DNA from: CAYVMD01 sp964452465
GTDB taxonomy: Bacteria; Armatimonadota; JACIXR01
Assembly: GCA_964452465.1 (NCBI GenBank)
Contig: CAYVMD010000005.1
Coordinates: 1 to 64,000 of the forward strand
DNA: 64,000 bases
Direction of reading: 5' to 3'
The notes under the pieces were generated by a model, which was given only the letters and a program-made list of their open reading frames with translations, had not been told where the DNA came from and did not search any database. Numbering within the stretch: position 1 is the stretch's first letter; the number at the start of each line of letters is the position of its first letter. Below, piece after piece: positions 15,293 through 24,193 of the stretch. The translations under genes and the position numbers were made by a program.

Positions 15293-16062
15293 ACAGCATC
15301 TTCCTTTCCCAATAGATTTCTTATCTTTTCCAATATTTCCTTTAATATCTTGATATCCTCATCCGTCAATTTCTCCCGGGTGAGGAGGTCGGGACGCCTG
15401 AAGAATGTCCTCTCCAGAGCCCTCGCCCTGCGCCACCTATCCACCTGTTGATGATGCCCCGACACCAGGACCGCAGGGACCTCCATCCCCTGGAAGGTTT
15501 GAGGGCGGGTATATTGGGGATACTCCAATATACCCGAGGTGAAGGATTCCTCCCTCACCGCGGTCTCCTCCGAGAGGACATTGGGCTGGAGGCGCGTCAC
15601 AGCGTCGACTATAGCCATAGCGGGTATTTCTCCGCCCGTGAGAACGAAATCGCCCAGCGAGATCTCCTCGTCTACCCATTCGCGCACTCTTTCGTCGACT
15701 CCTTCGTAGTGTCCACAAATTATAACAAGATGGGGCTCCTTTGCCAACTCCTCAGCAAGGCTCTGGTTGAAGGTGATACCTTGAGGGCAGGTAAGGATGA
15801 CCCTGTGGCGAGGGCAGTTTTCCTTTCCGCATTCTTGGAAGACCGCTTGAAGGGCGTTATATATGGGCTCGGGCTTGAGGACCATCCCCATTCCCCCGCC
15901 GTAGGGATAATCGTCGGTGGTGCGGTGCTTATCGAGGGCGAAATCCCTCAAATTGTGGAGGATGATGCGGATGACGCCCAATTCCTCCGCCTTGCGCATC
16001 ATGCTCGTCTTTATATAGGGAAGGAATACTTGGGGGAAGAGGCTTATTATGTCTATCCTCAA
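15289..16062 (-). CDS. trmD: tRNA (guanine37-N1)-methyltransferase TrmD
   Basis: 257 residues. SPOUT-fold motifs are all present: DYPYGGGMGMVLKPEPIY, LTCPQGITFNQ, ICGHYEGVDERV and ISLGDFVLTGGE, forming the trefoil-knot AdoMet pocket; then the C-terminal helical domain with SGHHQQVDRWRR. Methylates G37 next to the anticodon to prevent +1 frameshifting. Overlaps rimM by 4 bases. Confidence 0.97.
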   Translation of the reverse strand: MRIDIISLFPQVFLPYIKTSMMRKAEELGVIRIILHNLRDFALDKHRTTDDYPYGGGMGMVLKPEPIYNALQAVFQECGKENCPRHRVILTCPQGITFNQSLAEELAKEPHLVIICGHYEGVDERVREWVDEEISLGDFVLTGGEIPAMAIVDAVTRLQPNVLSEETAVREESFTSGILEYPQYTRPQTFQGMEVPAVLVSGHHQQVDRWRRARALERTFFRRPDLLTREKLTDEDIKILKEILEKIRNLLGKEDAV

Positions 16063-16517
16063 AGCCCCTTCAACTCCTTCGCTATCAATTTTTTCGCCTC
16101 TTTATCGATCTTCACGAGCATCTCTTCCACGAGGGGGAGCATGACCTCGCTGGTGGTCACCAGGACCTTGTGGGCAGGGGTGGGCATGATCTCCACCACC
16201 TTGCCCAATTTTCGTCCTTTCTCCGTCTCCACCTCGTAGCCTATGTAATCCTCCTCCTCGGGGAGGGGGACATCCACCTCCAGGAAACCACCCCGCAGGC
16301 GCCATCCTTCCTTTATGGTGTCGATCCCCTTGAATTTTACCAACCACATCCCCTTGTGGACCCGCACCCTCTCTATCTCCACCTCCCTCGTCCTGTAGGG
16401 CAGGGTCACCACCCCCTTTTGCCCCTCCAAGAGGTCTGGCTCCGCCCTTACATAGGGGAGCAATTTTACCTCCCCCTTATTCCCAAAGGTGGTGAGGATC
16501 TTACCGATTATCGGCAC
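16059..16517 (-). CDS. rimM: 16S rRNA processing protein RimM
   Basis: 152 residues, slightly short for the family. N-terminal beta barrel with GKILTTFGNKGEVKLLPY (the usual G-x-x-G-x-x-G-E-V-K/R motif), then a PRC-barrel domain (EEEDYIGYEVETEKGRKLG) and a C-terminal helix. Assists 30S head assembly around S19. Overlaps the upstream ylqD end by 17 bases. Confidence 0.93.
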   Translation of the reverse strand: MPIIGKILTTFGNKGEVKLLPYVRAEPDLLEGQKGVVTLPYRTREVEIERVRVHKGMWLVKFKGIDTIKEGWRLRGGFLEVDVPLPEEEDYIGYEVETEKGRKLGKVVEIMPTPAHKVLVTTSEVMLPLVEEMLVKIDKEAKKLIAKELKGL

Positions 16518-16932
16518 CCTCGAGGAGCTCCGCCCTCACCTCCACCACCCTGTAATCCTTGACGATTATCTCGGGGCGGGCGAATAGGGGGAAGGGCTCG
16601 TTCTCCTTCGCTTCCACATAGACCTCCATGGTGGTGAAGACGAACTCCTCCCCCTCGGGGAGGGAGCGCATGGTGTTCAATCTCTCCTGGAGGTCTCGCA
16701 GGAAGTTCTCCCTTTCCTCCCTCTCGCTCTCCCATTGTCGGCGGAGGGCAGCCGCTTTTTGGATATCCACCTTTTGGAGATCGGCGAGTTGGGCGCGGAA
16801 CTGGAAGTCAGCCCTTTGCCCTGCCTCATCGAGGCGGTGATGGAGCGTTTCCAGCTCCGTCACCGCCCGCTTCCGAAACTCCTCTGTCATTATGACCTTG
16901 ACGATGGCTTCCGTTTTGACGAATACGCTCAT
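16501..16932 (-). CDS. ylqD: YlqD-like protein
   Basis: 143 residues with a long, charged, probably coiled-coil middle (about 20-90), a beta-like segment near 95-115, and a C-terminal RPEIIVKDYRVVEVRAEL strand. The start VFVKTEAIVKVIMTEEFRKR and, above all, the position khpA - this gene - rimM match Bacillus ylqD. No biochemical function is established for the family. Confidence 0.75.
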   Translation of the reverse strand: MSVFVKTEAIVKVIMTEEFRKRAVTELETLHHRLDEAGQRADFQFRAQLADLQKVDIQKAAALRRQWESEREERENFLRDLQERLNTMRSLPEGEEFVFTTMEVYVEAKENEPFPLFARPEIIVKDYRVVEVRAELLEGADNR

Positions 16933-17159
16933 TGCAGGATCTCCAGCGTTACCTTCTTGCCTTGCTTCGTCGCGGCTGCCTTGAGAATGGTGCGGAGGGC
17001 GTTGGCTATCCTTCCTTCCTTACCGATGACCTTGCCCAAATCGTCATCTGCTACCCTCACTTCATACACTATCGTCCTCTCTCCTCTTATCTCTCTTACC
17101 TCTACTTCCTCGGGATGATCTACGAGGGCTTGCACCAACATCTCGACCAATTCCTTCAT
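16929..17159 (-). CDS. khpA: KH-domain RNA-binding protein KhpA
   Basis: 76 residues, one KH domain with the GxxG loop in VIGKEGRIANALRTILKAAA (Gly-Lys-Glu-Gly). Family known as KhpA/YlqC; with KhpB it binds RNA and influences cell elongation and division in Gram-positive bacteria. Overlaps rpsP and ylqD by 4 bases on each side, in the classical rpsP-khpA-rimM-trmD order. Confidence 0.93.
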   Translation of the reverse strand: MKELVEMLVQALVDHPEEVEVREIRGERTIVYEVRVADDDLGKVIGKEGRIANALRTILKAAATKQGKKVTLEILQ

Positions 17160-17446
17160 TGTTCAACACCTCCTGTTGACTTTTTCTTCATCTCCAAGAA
17201 TTTGTCCCATATGCCTGCTTTCTTGAGAAGGGAGAGGGCGGACTCGCTGGGCTGGGCTCCCTTTTTTAGCCACTCCAGGATGGCTTCTTCCTCCAATTTC
17301 ACCTCGGGGGGTTCGGTGAGGGGATCGTAATACCCCAGTTCCTCGATATAGGGACCCTGTGGTTTAGTCCGTGCCTCAGTGACGACGAGACGGTAGAAGG
17401 GCCTTTTCTTCCTTCCCATGCGCAAGAACCTGATTCTCAGAGCCAC
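17156..17446 (-). CDS. rpsP: 30S ribosomal protein S16
   Basis: 96 residues. Conserved N-terminus ALRIRFLRMGRKKRPFYRLVV followed by YIEELGYYDPLTEPPEVKL and an EWLKKGAQPSESALSLLKKAG helix. Full length. Overlaps the ffh end by 10 bases. Assembles on the 16S 5' domain. Confidence 0.97.
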   Translation of the reverse strand: MALRIRFLRMGRKKRPFYRLVVTEARTKPQGPYIEELGYYDPLTEPPEVKLEEEAILEWLKKGAQPSESALSLLKKAGIWDKFLEMKKKSTGGVEQ

Positions 17447-18723
17447 TTTCTCAACCTCCTTGATGTAAGGGATTTGGCAAATCTTTTCGCTTCCTCAAAT
17501 CGACGCAACAAAAGGTTGACCTCCTGGACGGTGGTGCCGGAACCCTTAGCTATCCTCCTCTTCCTGCTTCCATCTATGATGGAGGGGTTCCTTCTTTCCT
17601 CCTTGGTCATGGAGAGCACTATCGCCTCGAACCTCTTGAGCATCCGTTCCTCCTGGGGACCTACCTTTAGGTTGACGCCGGGAAGGTAGGAGAGCAATTG
17701 TTCCAAAGGTCCCAATTTGGTCATTCTCTTCATTTCCCGGAGGAAATCCTCCAGGGTGAAATCCTCAAAGGAGGCGGGGAGCTCCTCCTCCACCGTCTCC
17801 CCTATCTTCTCTATCAGGGTGAGGACATCTCCCATTCCCAACACCCGGGAGGCTATACGCTCGGGGTGGAACCTCTCCAGCGCGTCGTATCTTTCCCCCA
17901 TGCCGATGAACTTTATCGGCTTGCCGGTGACGAAGGTGAGGGATAAGGCAGCTCCTCCCCTCGCATCGCCATCCATCTTGGTCAGTATGTAGCCATCGAT
18001 GTTTATCCTTTGGGAGAAGTTGAGGGCGATGTTTACCGCATCCTGTCCGGTCATGCCATCGAGGACGAGGAGGTTGTTGTGAGGGCGGAGCTCGTTCTGC
18101 ATCTCGGCGAGTTCGGAGAGAAGTTCGTCGTCGAGATGGAGCCTCCCCTGGGTATCGAAGAGCACCACATCATAGCCCCTGGATTGCGCCCAGGAGAGCC
18201 CCTTCCGGGCTATCTCTATGGGGTCGTTCATCCCCTTATCGGGGGCGAAGACATCCACCTTCACCGCCATTCCCACCTTCTGCAACTGCTCCACCGCAGC
18301 GGGTCTTCTTATATCGGTGGCGACCAGGAGGGGTCTTTTCCCCTTCTTTTGGAGGTAGAGCGCCAGTTTCCCCGCCGTGGTCGTCTTGCCTCCGCCCTGC
18401 AGGCCGAAGAGCATGATCTGGGTGGGAGGAGAGGGGGCGAAGCGAAACTCCTCGCCGGGCTCGCCCAAGATCTGGATGATCTCCTCCCTGACTATCTTTA
18501 TAACCTGCTGGGCGGGGGTGAAGGAGGTCATGACCTCCTCTCCCAGGGCGCGTCGTCTCACCCTCTCCAGGAGTTCCCGCACCACCTTGTAGTTGACATC
18601 CGCTTCCAGGAGGGAAAGCCGCACTTCCCGCAGGGCGTTATCTATATCCTGCGGGGAAAGGCGCGCCTTTCCCCTTAACTTATTGAAGATAGATTGTAGT
18701 TTCTGAGTTAAACTTTCAAACAT
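17437..18723 (-). CDS. ffh: Signal recognition particle GTPase Ffh
   Basis: 428 residues from the ATG at 18723; the family starts MFESLTQKLQ, and a longer in-frame reading would begin inside the promoter. N-domain helices are followed by the G domain: P-loop GLQGGGKTTTAGKLA, DTQGRLHLDDEL, and TKMDGDARGGAALS. The C-terminal M domain binds 4.5S RNA and signal peptides (LDDFLREMKRM-type segment, SIIDGSRKRRIAKGSG, then VNLLLRRFEEAK). First gene of the operon running to comM. The G3 motif reads D-T-Q-G-R rather than the usual D-T-A-G-R. Confidence 0.96.
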   Translation of the reverse strand: MFESLTQKLQSIFNKLRGKARLSPQDIDNALREVRLSLLEADVNYKVVRELLERVRRRALGEEVMTSFTPAQQVIKIVREEIIQILGEPGEEFRFAPSPPTQIMLFGLQGGGKTTTAGKLALYLQKKGKRPLLVATDIRRPAAVEQLQKVGMAVKVDVFAPDKGMNDPIEIARKGLSWAQSRGYDVVLFDTQGRLHLDDELLSELAEMQNELRPHNNLLVLDGMTGQDAVNIALNFSQRINIDGYILTKMDGDARGGAALSLTFVTGKPIKFIGMGERYDALERFHPERIASRVLGMGDVLTLIEKIGETVEEELPASFEDFTLEDFLREMKRMTKLGPLEQLLSYLPGVNLKVGPQEERMLKRFEAIVLSMTKEERRNPSIIDGSRKRRIAKGSGTTVQEVNLLLRRFEEAKRFAKSLTSRRLRKWL

Positions 18724-18736
18724 GCTGTAGTTTAAA

Positions 18737-18765
18737 AGTATGAAGCGAAAACAGCCTTTTGTCAA
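18737..18765 (-). promoter_or_regulatory. Promoter of the ffh operon, near-leaderless
   Basis: Minus strand TTGACA (18765-18760), a 17-base spacer and CATACT (18742-18737). Only 13 bases separate the -10 from the ffh ATG, so the predicted 5' leader is about 6-8 bases, and no Shine-Dalgarno is visible. Confidence 0.68.
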
Positions 18766-18815
18766 GGGAGAGGAAGAGCCAAGAGGATTGGAGGGGTCTC
18801 ATCATCCTAATTGAC

Positions 18816-19988
18816 TCACTTCCTTCGTCCTGCGCCAAGGGGAAGGAGCAAGGCGAGGAGGGCACAGAGGAGGAAGATCGAGGCGAATATGAGGAGGATG
18901 AGCTCGAGATTATGAAGCATCCTCCCCAAGGTGGCGGAGACCAGGAGGGCGATCGCTATCCCCAGGGAGTTCCAGGAGAGAAGGGCTCCCGAGGCGAGGT
19001 GGTGTTGCTCTGAGGGAAAGAGATTGCCGATCAAGGATGTGGCAGCAACGGGAACGGTGGTGGTCTGGGTGCCGAGGGCGAGGGAGGCGACGAAGAGGGA
19101 GAGGGGCGAATGCCAAAGGAGACAGGAGAATAACCCCAGGGCACTGAAGAGAAAGCCTATCCCCATCGCCAGCTCCTCTCCCCATCTATCGGATATGTAG
19201 CCCATGGGGTAGGCGAGGAAGATACGTCCTCCATAGCCGACGAAGGTGGTGAGGGCGAGGAGTTGGAAGCCGTATTTGGCGCTCACCCACTCGCCGAAAC
19301 TGCCGAACATCACTCCCAGGGAGAAGGCGGATAGGAAGAGGAAAAGCCCCGCTATCTTCGCCCTCCTATGGGAGAGGAGGTGAAGCAGATCCTTCATACC
19401 GAGGGTTTGGGAATAGGAAGGAAAGGGAGCGAGGAGAAGGAGGAGAAGGCAGCCGAGGAGGGATATCAAGAAGGCGAAGGAATAGGTGGGGTTCTCCCCC
19501 CATCCATGGAAGAGGTATCCGAGGGTGATTACGCCCAGGGCGAACCCCACTTGGAGGGAGGTGTAGAGGATGCCGGAGTAGGAGCCGTAGCGTCCTTGCC
19601 TGGAGAGATAAAGTATCGCCACTGTTCCCGCGGTCCAGAATATCCCCGCTCCCCACCCCCAGAGGAGCATGGATAGGAGGATGAGTGGGTAAGGGAAGGA
19701 GAAGAGGAAAGAAGCGGGGAAGAGGACATAGGTGAAGGCGCCGAGGATAAGGGAGGGCTTCACCCCCAACTTTGCTATCTGCCAACCCGAGAGGAAGCGG
19801 GAAAGGGAAAAGGAAAAGTAGATGACCACGAGGGGGAGGTAACTTTGGAATTCACCCCATCCCTTGTAGCGAGCGATGGGGATGACGAACTGCTGAAGGG
19901 CACCCGCCCCTAAGAAGATGAACGCCCAGGAAAGGCAGATGAGGAGGAAATTGTTCGCCCTCAGGGAGCGAGGACTTCCTTCAACCAC
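18816..19988 (-). CDS. MFS transporter
   Basis: About 390 residues from a GTG at 19988 with AGAGGG four bases before it; the coding region overlaps the upstream glycosidase gene by 28 bases. Around twelve hydrophobic segments. Major facilitator features: RFLSGWQIAKLG in loop 2-3 and GYGGRIFLAYPMGYISDRWG in loop 8-9 (the R-x3-G-x3-D-R type motif). Most like sugar/oxalate-type MFS carriers, but the substrate cannot be read from sequence. Its place behind the glycosidase suggests import of a released sugar. The frame can be read further upstream, but that stretch is out-of-frame glycosidase sequence. Confidence 0.85.
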   Translation of the reverse strand: MVEGSPRSLRANNFLLICLSWAFIFLGAGALQQFVIPIARYKGWGEFQSYLPLVVIYFSFSLSRFLSGWQIAKLGVKPSLILGAFTYVLFPASFLFSFPYPLILLSMLLWGWGAGIFWTAGTVAILYLSRQGRYGSYSGILYTSLQVGFALGVITLGYLFHGWGENPTYSFAFLISLLGCLLLLLLAPFPSYSQTLGMKDLLHLLSHRRAKIAGLFLFLSAFSLGVMFGSFGEWVSAKYGFQLLALTTFVGYGGRIFLAYPMGYISDRWGEELAMGIGFLFSALGLFSCLLWHSPLSLFVASLALGTQTTTVPVAATSLIGNLFPSEQHHLASGALLSWNSLGIAIALLVSATLGRMLHNLELILLIFASIFLLCALLALLLPLGAGRRK

Positions 19989-22900
19989 TTTTCCCTCTGG
20001 GAGGCGTCGGTTAGGAGGAGGCAGGGGGTGAAGCGGATGTCCCCATCCACGGACAGGGAGAGGGTGGAGGTTCTCTGCTCCAGGGTGCGCCACTTGCCGT
20101 CTTCTATTTCGCCGATCTCCATGCTCAACCTCCTACCCCAACTGATGCGCCCCTCTTCCAAGGGGAGGAGGAGAAGGGCGGAGGAGGAAGCGATGTCCTT
20201 CTGGTCCAGGGCAAGGATGACGAAGTGGGGCTGGGAGTTCAGGATAGGCTTGCCATCTATCTCCACTTTACCCTTGCCCACCAGGGCGAAGATACCGTTC
20301 TCCCGATTTCTGGCGACGAGGGCGGGCATATTTTCGCCGATGGAGAGTTTCACCTTCCGTCCACCCAACTCCACGGATACCTCCTTCTCGCTCCCTTGAT
20401 TGAACAGGATCACCGCCTCGCCGTTGAGGAGGGGGAGGCGGAAGCGGTGAAGGGAGGGATCTTGGGGATGAATCCCTTCCGTGGTCCTTACGCCCGCGGA
20501 GCGGAGGAAGGTCCCGTAGATCTCCCCCATTAGATCCGACGCGGTCCTCGTCTCCTCGGCATAAGGAGTGAAGAAGACCTTACCCTTGCCGAGATCCTGC
20601 TGGAAGAGGAGGTCCTCGCCCAACACTTTCTTAGCGGTTATGGGCTCTACCTTTATGAGGGGGGAGCGAGGGGGGAGTTCGGCGAAGGGCTTCCCCACCT
20701 CTTCCAGGAACCTCACCCCGCAAAGCTCCTCCAACCTTTGAGTTTGGGTGCGTCGGCGGGCGTTATCGAAGGAAAGGTCGCCGGATATGAAGAGGTTCCC
20801 TCCCCGCTGGACGAAATCCTTGAGGGACTCGTAGACCTCAGGGGGTGGGCAGAGGGGAAGGGGATAGATTATGGTCTTCACATTTGGGGGGATGCGGTCT
20901 ATGTGGGGCTCATCTATCACATAGAAGTCCACACCGAGGGAGAGGAGGGCATTGATGCTTCGAAGGATTGACTCGAAGACCTGTATCTTTCCTCCGCTGA
21001 TCCGGTTTTGAGTGGGTATGAGGAAATAGACGGAGGGAGGGGTGGGTGGAGCGGGGTTGAGATGGCGGAGGAGGAGCCCACCTGCCCTCATAACGAGGGC
21101 GCATTCCTTCGCCACTCCATCGCCGGGATAGAAGAGCCCCCAGGGGAAGATGCTGGAGAGGGGATCCTTGAAGCACCAGTTCTGGGCGCGGGAAGCGCCC
21201 ATTCCGAAGGGATAGAAGATGCAGGCGAGGAAGAGCTTGTTCCTTTCCTCCTCGCTCCTCTGGATATGGTAATCGAAGCCCGCCTGCCAGGCGGGATGGG
21301 TCTTCGCCCCGAATTCGCCCAGGGAGAAGGTTTTCCCCACCGCGCGCATATCGTGGTATTTGAGGAAGGCGGGGAGTTGCTCCACATCCTCGCGAGGCAG
21401 TCCGAAGTAACCGATGTTGGAGATATCCAGGTTATTTATCTGGTCGCGCAGATCTATGAGCCAGGGGAACTTGTAGAACTCACAGGTAGTGGGATGTTGA
21501 GGGTCGACGCCCTTCAGGGCGTCGACGATGTTGTCAATCCAGCGGGAGCCGAGGAAGCCGTAGAAGGAAAGGACATCTGCAGAGGCGACATCCTCCCAAT
21601 TCCCCCATTGGGGAGGAGGGAGTTCGATATCCCCCCATTCTCCCTGAGGCTTCCTCCCCCAAGCCTTCTCCAATTCCGATTCGCTCCCATATTTCCTCCG
21701 CAGAAACTCGTTGAAGAGGGAGCGGTGATGCCTCCTGGCGTTGTCCTCGTTGAACTGAAGGTCGCCATTGATGTAGTAGATGAGGGCGGGGATGCCCTTG
21801 TAGCGCTGGGCGAATTTCTCCGCCAGGGTTCTCTGCCTCGCTATCTCCTCATCGCTAACCGCTACATCGTAACCGCAGAGGATGCAAGGGAAGAAGACGA
21901 GGTTATGCTTCTGGGTAAGGAGGGCAAGGGCATCCGTCTTGCGCCAGATGTCCTCGGGCACATCGTATTGATAACTCGCGGGGCTTATCCAAAGGTTCTC
22001 GTAGAGATCGACGCCGTGGTCCTTGAGGCGACGCAGTTCCTTGTCCCAAAGGAGAGGGTTCTCGCTGGCGGTGAAGAAGGTATCGGAATAATAATCTGTG
22101 CCGAGGAGAAAGCGGGGCTTTCCCTCGAGGTAGAGGTAGTTATCCTTATAGATCATCTTTAGGGCTTTCTTCAATATCCCATCATCCCAGACCATGAACC
22201 CGCTCTCCATTCTGTCCCACTCTTTCCCCTCTATGTAGAGGGTGGCGGTGAGGCGATAGAGGCTATCGGAGAACTTATCCGGAGCCCAGATGGCTTCCAG
22301 CGTCCTGGTCTCGCCGAAGGCTATCTCCAAGGGCAGCGTTTGGGAGAAGACCTCCCTGCCGTTTCCCTCATAGATGGTGAAGCGCACCTCCCCTTGGGCC
22401 CTATCCCGTCCGAAGTTGGAGACCTTTACGCTCAGGTTAACCTTCTCTCCCTGCTTGTAGCAGGCGAAATCGGAGGAAAGGTTGTGGAGATAGGTACGGG
22501 TCAAAAGATGATCAACTATGCTGAGCAAAGCCTTCTGCATAGCGGGGCTCTTAAACAGGTCCTGGTTATCCACCCCGAAGAAAGCCCAGGAGGAGGTGGC
22601 GTAGAAGCCACCGTAGCGGTGGGCAATGGCGCCTATCGTGCCCCTCAACCTGCCATACCTATCATAGCCCTTGAAGAGGGGGATCCACCTCGCCTCATCC
22701 GAGCCAGTTACAGTGACCGCTGCGTAGCCAGTCAGGGGACCCTCTATCCTTATATCTTCCTTTACGATCGCCTGGTCCTCCGCGGTTTTCGCATACGCCA
22801 CCTTCTCCAATTTGTAGGAGGGATCGAAGATGGCGATCTGGAATGGTTGGACAACCAGCCCATCCATGGGCTGTCCCTTAGCGGTATTAATATGCGTCTC

Positions 22901-24193
22901 TACCCGTTCCCTTAACTTCAGGGCATCGAACCAAGCGGTCCCCTTCGCCTGGTAGAGCCCGCATCTTATAATGACCCGCTTCGTGGTAGGAGGAACCAGG
23001 AAGTCCCATTGGAAGGATTGCCAAAGGGAGGTACCTTTTAGGTGAACCACATCCCGGAAGTAGGTTATCCTGCCCTCTTCATCATAGCAGTAGATGGCGA
23101 CGAAGCCGAATTGTCCCTTTACATCTTCCCCTTGTGCCCATCCGGTAAGCCTATAGGTCCTCCCGGGTTGCAAATTCAACTCCTGTCTCCACTCCGCAGA
23201 GCCTACCTCCTCCAACCAGACCTTGCCCGACCTTTTTCCTTCATGATAGATCGCCTCATCCAGGGCGCAGTTGCCTATCTTCTCCCATTTGTCTTCGCTT
23301 TCGAAATCGCCATGGATAAGGAGGTTTGGCTTCGTCTCGTTGAACTCCTCCTCCGTCAGCCAGTGGTCCCCTTGTTTGTAAAGGGGGTTTTGAAAGGCGT
23401 AACCCCCCATAGTTAGGAGAGCTCCGCCCTCTTTCAGAAAGTTGAAGAGGGATTTGGAGGCGTCGCTGGGAAAGGATTCGCCGTAGGGAAGGATGAGGAG
23501 GTCGAACTCGTCGCGGGAGAGTTTCTCCCTCAAGTCCTGGGAGGATAGGAAGGTAGGGGAATAGCCTGCGTCCCTCATGAGGGAAGCGAGAAGGTCGGGT
23601 GATGTTGCCGTCCCCTTGACCGGGATATCGTCCCTGAATATGGCTATCCTCCTCCCCGAGGGCATCATCTTCTTCTCCTGGCTCACTGCCATGGGCTTCT
23701 CTCCTTTCGTTAAGGCTAGGTCATCGAACCAAGCGACCCCGCTTGCTTGGAAGATTCCGCAGGGAACGCTCAAGGTGAAGACGCCGGGGACGGTAGTGAA
23801 GGTGTATTGGTAGAAGGTCCAATCCTGCGTTCCGATGGGTTGGGCAATGTCCTTAAAGGCCAGTAAGTTTCCCAGGGCGTCGTATTGATAGACGGCGAGG
23901 AAAGCATACCCCTTTTCGGCGATGGGGGTTATGTTCTCCGTTTTTATCCAGCCAGAAAGGGTTAGGGTTTCCCCCTCCTCGACGAAGATGGTATAACTCG
24001 CCCAGGAGGGTCCCTCCATCCTCAGGGAGGGAGGGCTGGTTTTGAAAACCTGGTAGTCCAAACGAGCGTTTGAGGGCAAGGACCAACCGAGGGGGGAGTA
24101 GAAACTCCCCCTTATTAGGTTTTGCCCTAAGAGGAGAAGAGGGGAGAAGAGAAGGAACAAGAGAAATTTATAGTTGGATGGGATACACGCCAT
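19961..24193 (-). CDS. Giant secreted GH42-like glycosidase with carbohydrate-binding domains
   Basis: About 1410 residues from the ATG at 24193 (AGGTGAT just upstream). Signal peptide at 1-25 (NYKFLLFLLFSPLLLLG). Then a jelly-roll CBM4/9-like domain (about 30-165), a Rossmann-like ThuA/GATase-type segment (about 180-290), a second CBM copy (about 295-435) and another GATase-like and beta segment (about 455-680). Next comes a clan-A TIM barrel similar to GH42 beta-galactosidases (about 690-1050), a GH42-type trimerisation fold (about 1055-1220) and C-terminal beta domains. The nucleophile is probably the Glu near 960 in TFSLGEFGAK. Where GH42 enzymes have the acid/base N-E pair, this protein reads I-N-G-D (near 808), so the acid/base residue is unclear. 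Substrate unknown. It overlaps the UroD-like and MFS genes. Confidence 0.8.
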   Translation of the reverse strand: MACIPSNYKFLLFLLFSPLLLLGQNLIRGSFYSPLGWSLPSNARLDYQVFKTSPPSLRMEGPSWASYTIFVEEGETLTLSGWIKTENITPIAEKGYAFLAVYQYDALGNLLAFKDIAQPIGTQDWTFYQYTFTTVPGVFTLSVPCGIFQASGVAWFDDLALTKGEKPMAVSQEKKMMPSGRRIAIFRDDIPVKGTATSPDLLASLMRDAGYSPTFLSSQDLREKLSRDEFDLLILPYGESFPSDASKSLFNFLKEGGALLTMGGYAFQNPLYKQGDHWLTEEEFNETKPNLLIHGDFESEDKWEKIGNCALDEAIYHEGKRSGKVWLEEVGSAEWRQELNLQPGRTYRLTGWAQGEDVKGQFGFVAIYCYDEEGRITYFRDVVHLKGTSLWQSFQWDFLVPPTTKRVIIRCGLYQAKGTAWFDALKLRERVETHINTAKGQPMDGLVVQPFQIAIFDPSYKLEKVAYAKTAEDQAIVKEDIRIEGPLTGYAAVTVTGSDEARWIPLFKGYDRYGRLRGTIGAIAHRYGGFYATSSWAFFGVDNQDLFKSPAMQKALLSIVDHLLTRTYLHNLSSDFACYKQGEKVNLSVKVSNFGRDRAQGEVRFTIYEGNGREVFSQTLPLEIAFGETRTLEAIWAPDKFSDSLYRLTATLYIEGKEWDRMESGFMVWDDGILKKALKMIYKDNYLYLEGKPRFLLGTDYYSDTFFTASENPLLWDKELRRLKDHGVDLYENLWISPASYQYDVPEDIWRKTDALALLTQKHNLVFFPCILCGYDVAVSDEEIARQRTLAEKFAQRYKGIPALIYYINGDLQFNEDNARRHHRSLFNEFLRRKYGSESELEKAWGRKPQGEWGDIELPPPQWGNWEDVASADVLSFYGFLGSRWIDNIVDALKGVDPQHPTTCEFYKFPWLIDLRDQINNLDISNIGYFGLPREDVEQLPAFLKYHDMRAVGKTFSLGEFGAKTHPAWQAGFDYHIQRSEEERNKLFLACIFYPFGMGASRAQNWCFKDPLSSIFPWGLFYPGDGVAKECALVMRAGGLLLRHLNPAPPTPPSVYFLIPTQNRISGGKIQVFESILRSINALLSLGVDFYVIDEPHIDRIPPNVKTIIYPLPLCPPPEVYESLKDFVQRGGNLFISGDLSFDNARRRTQTQRLEELCGVRFLEEVGKPFAELPPRSPLIKVEPITAKKVLGEDLLFQQDLGKGKVFFTPYAEETRTASDLMGEIYGTFLRSAGVRTTEGIHPQDPSLHRFRLPLLNGEAVILFNQGSEKEVSVELGGRKVKLSIGENMPALVARNRENGIFALVGKGKVEIDGKPILNSQPHFVILALDQKDIASSSALLLLPLEEGRISWGRRLSMEIGEIEDGKWRTLEQRTSTLSLSVDGDIRFTPCLLLTDASQREKWLKEVLAP

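Noticed and set aside
18816..18900. Terminator after the MFS gene facing the ffh promoter
   Set aside because: No GC-rich stem with T tract could be found between the two genes.
19989..20093. N-terminal extension of the MFS gene
   Set aside because: The extension is Pro/His/Arg-rich translated glycosidase sequence; a GTG with a good ribosome site lies closer to the first membrane helix.
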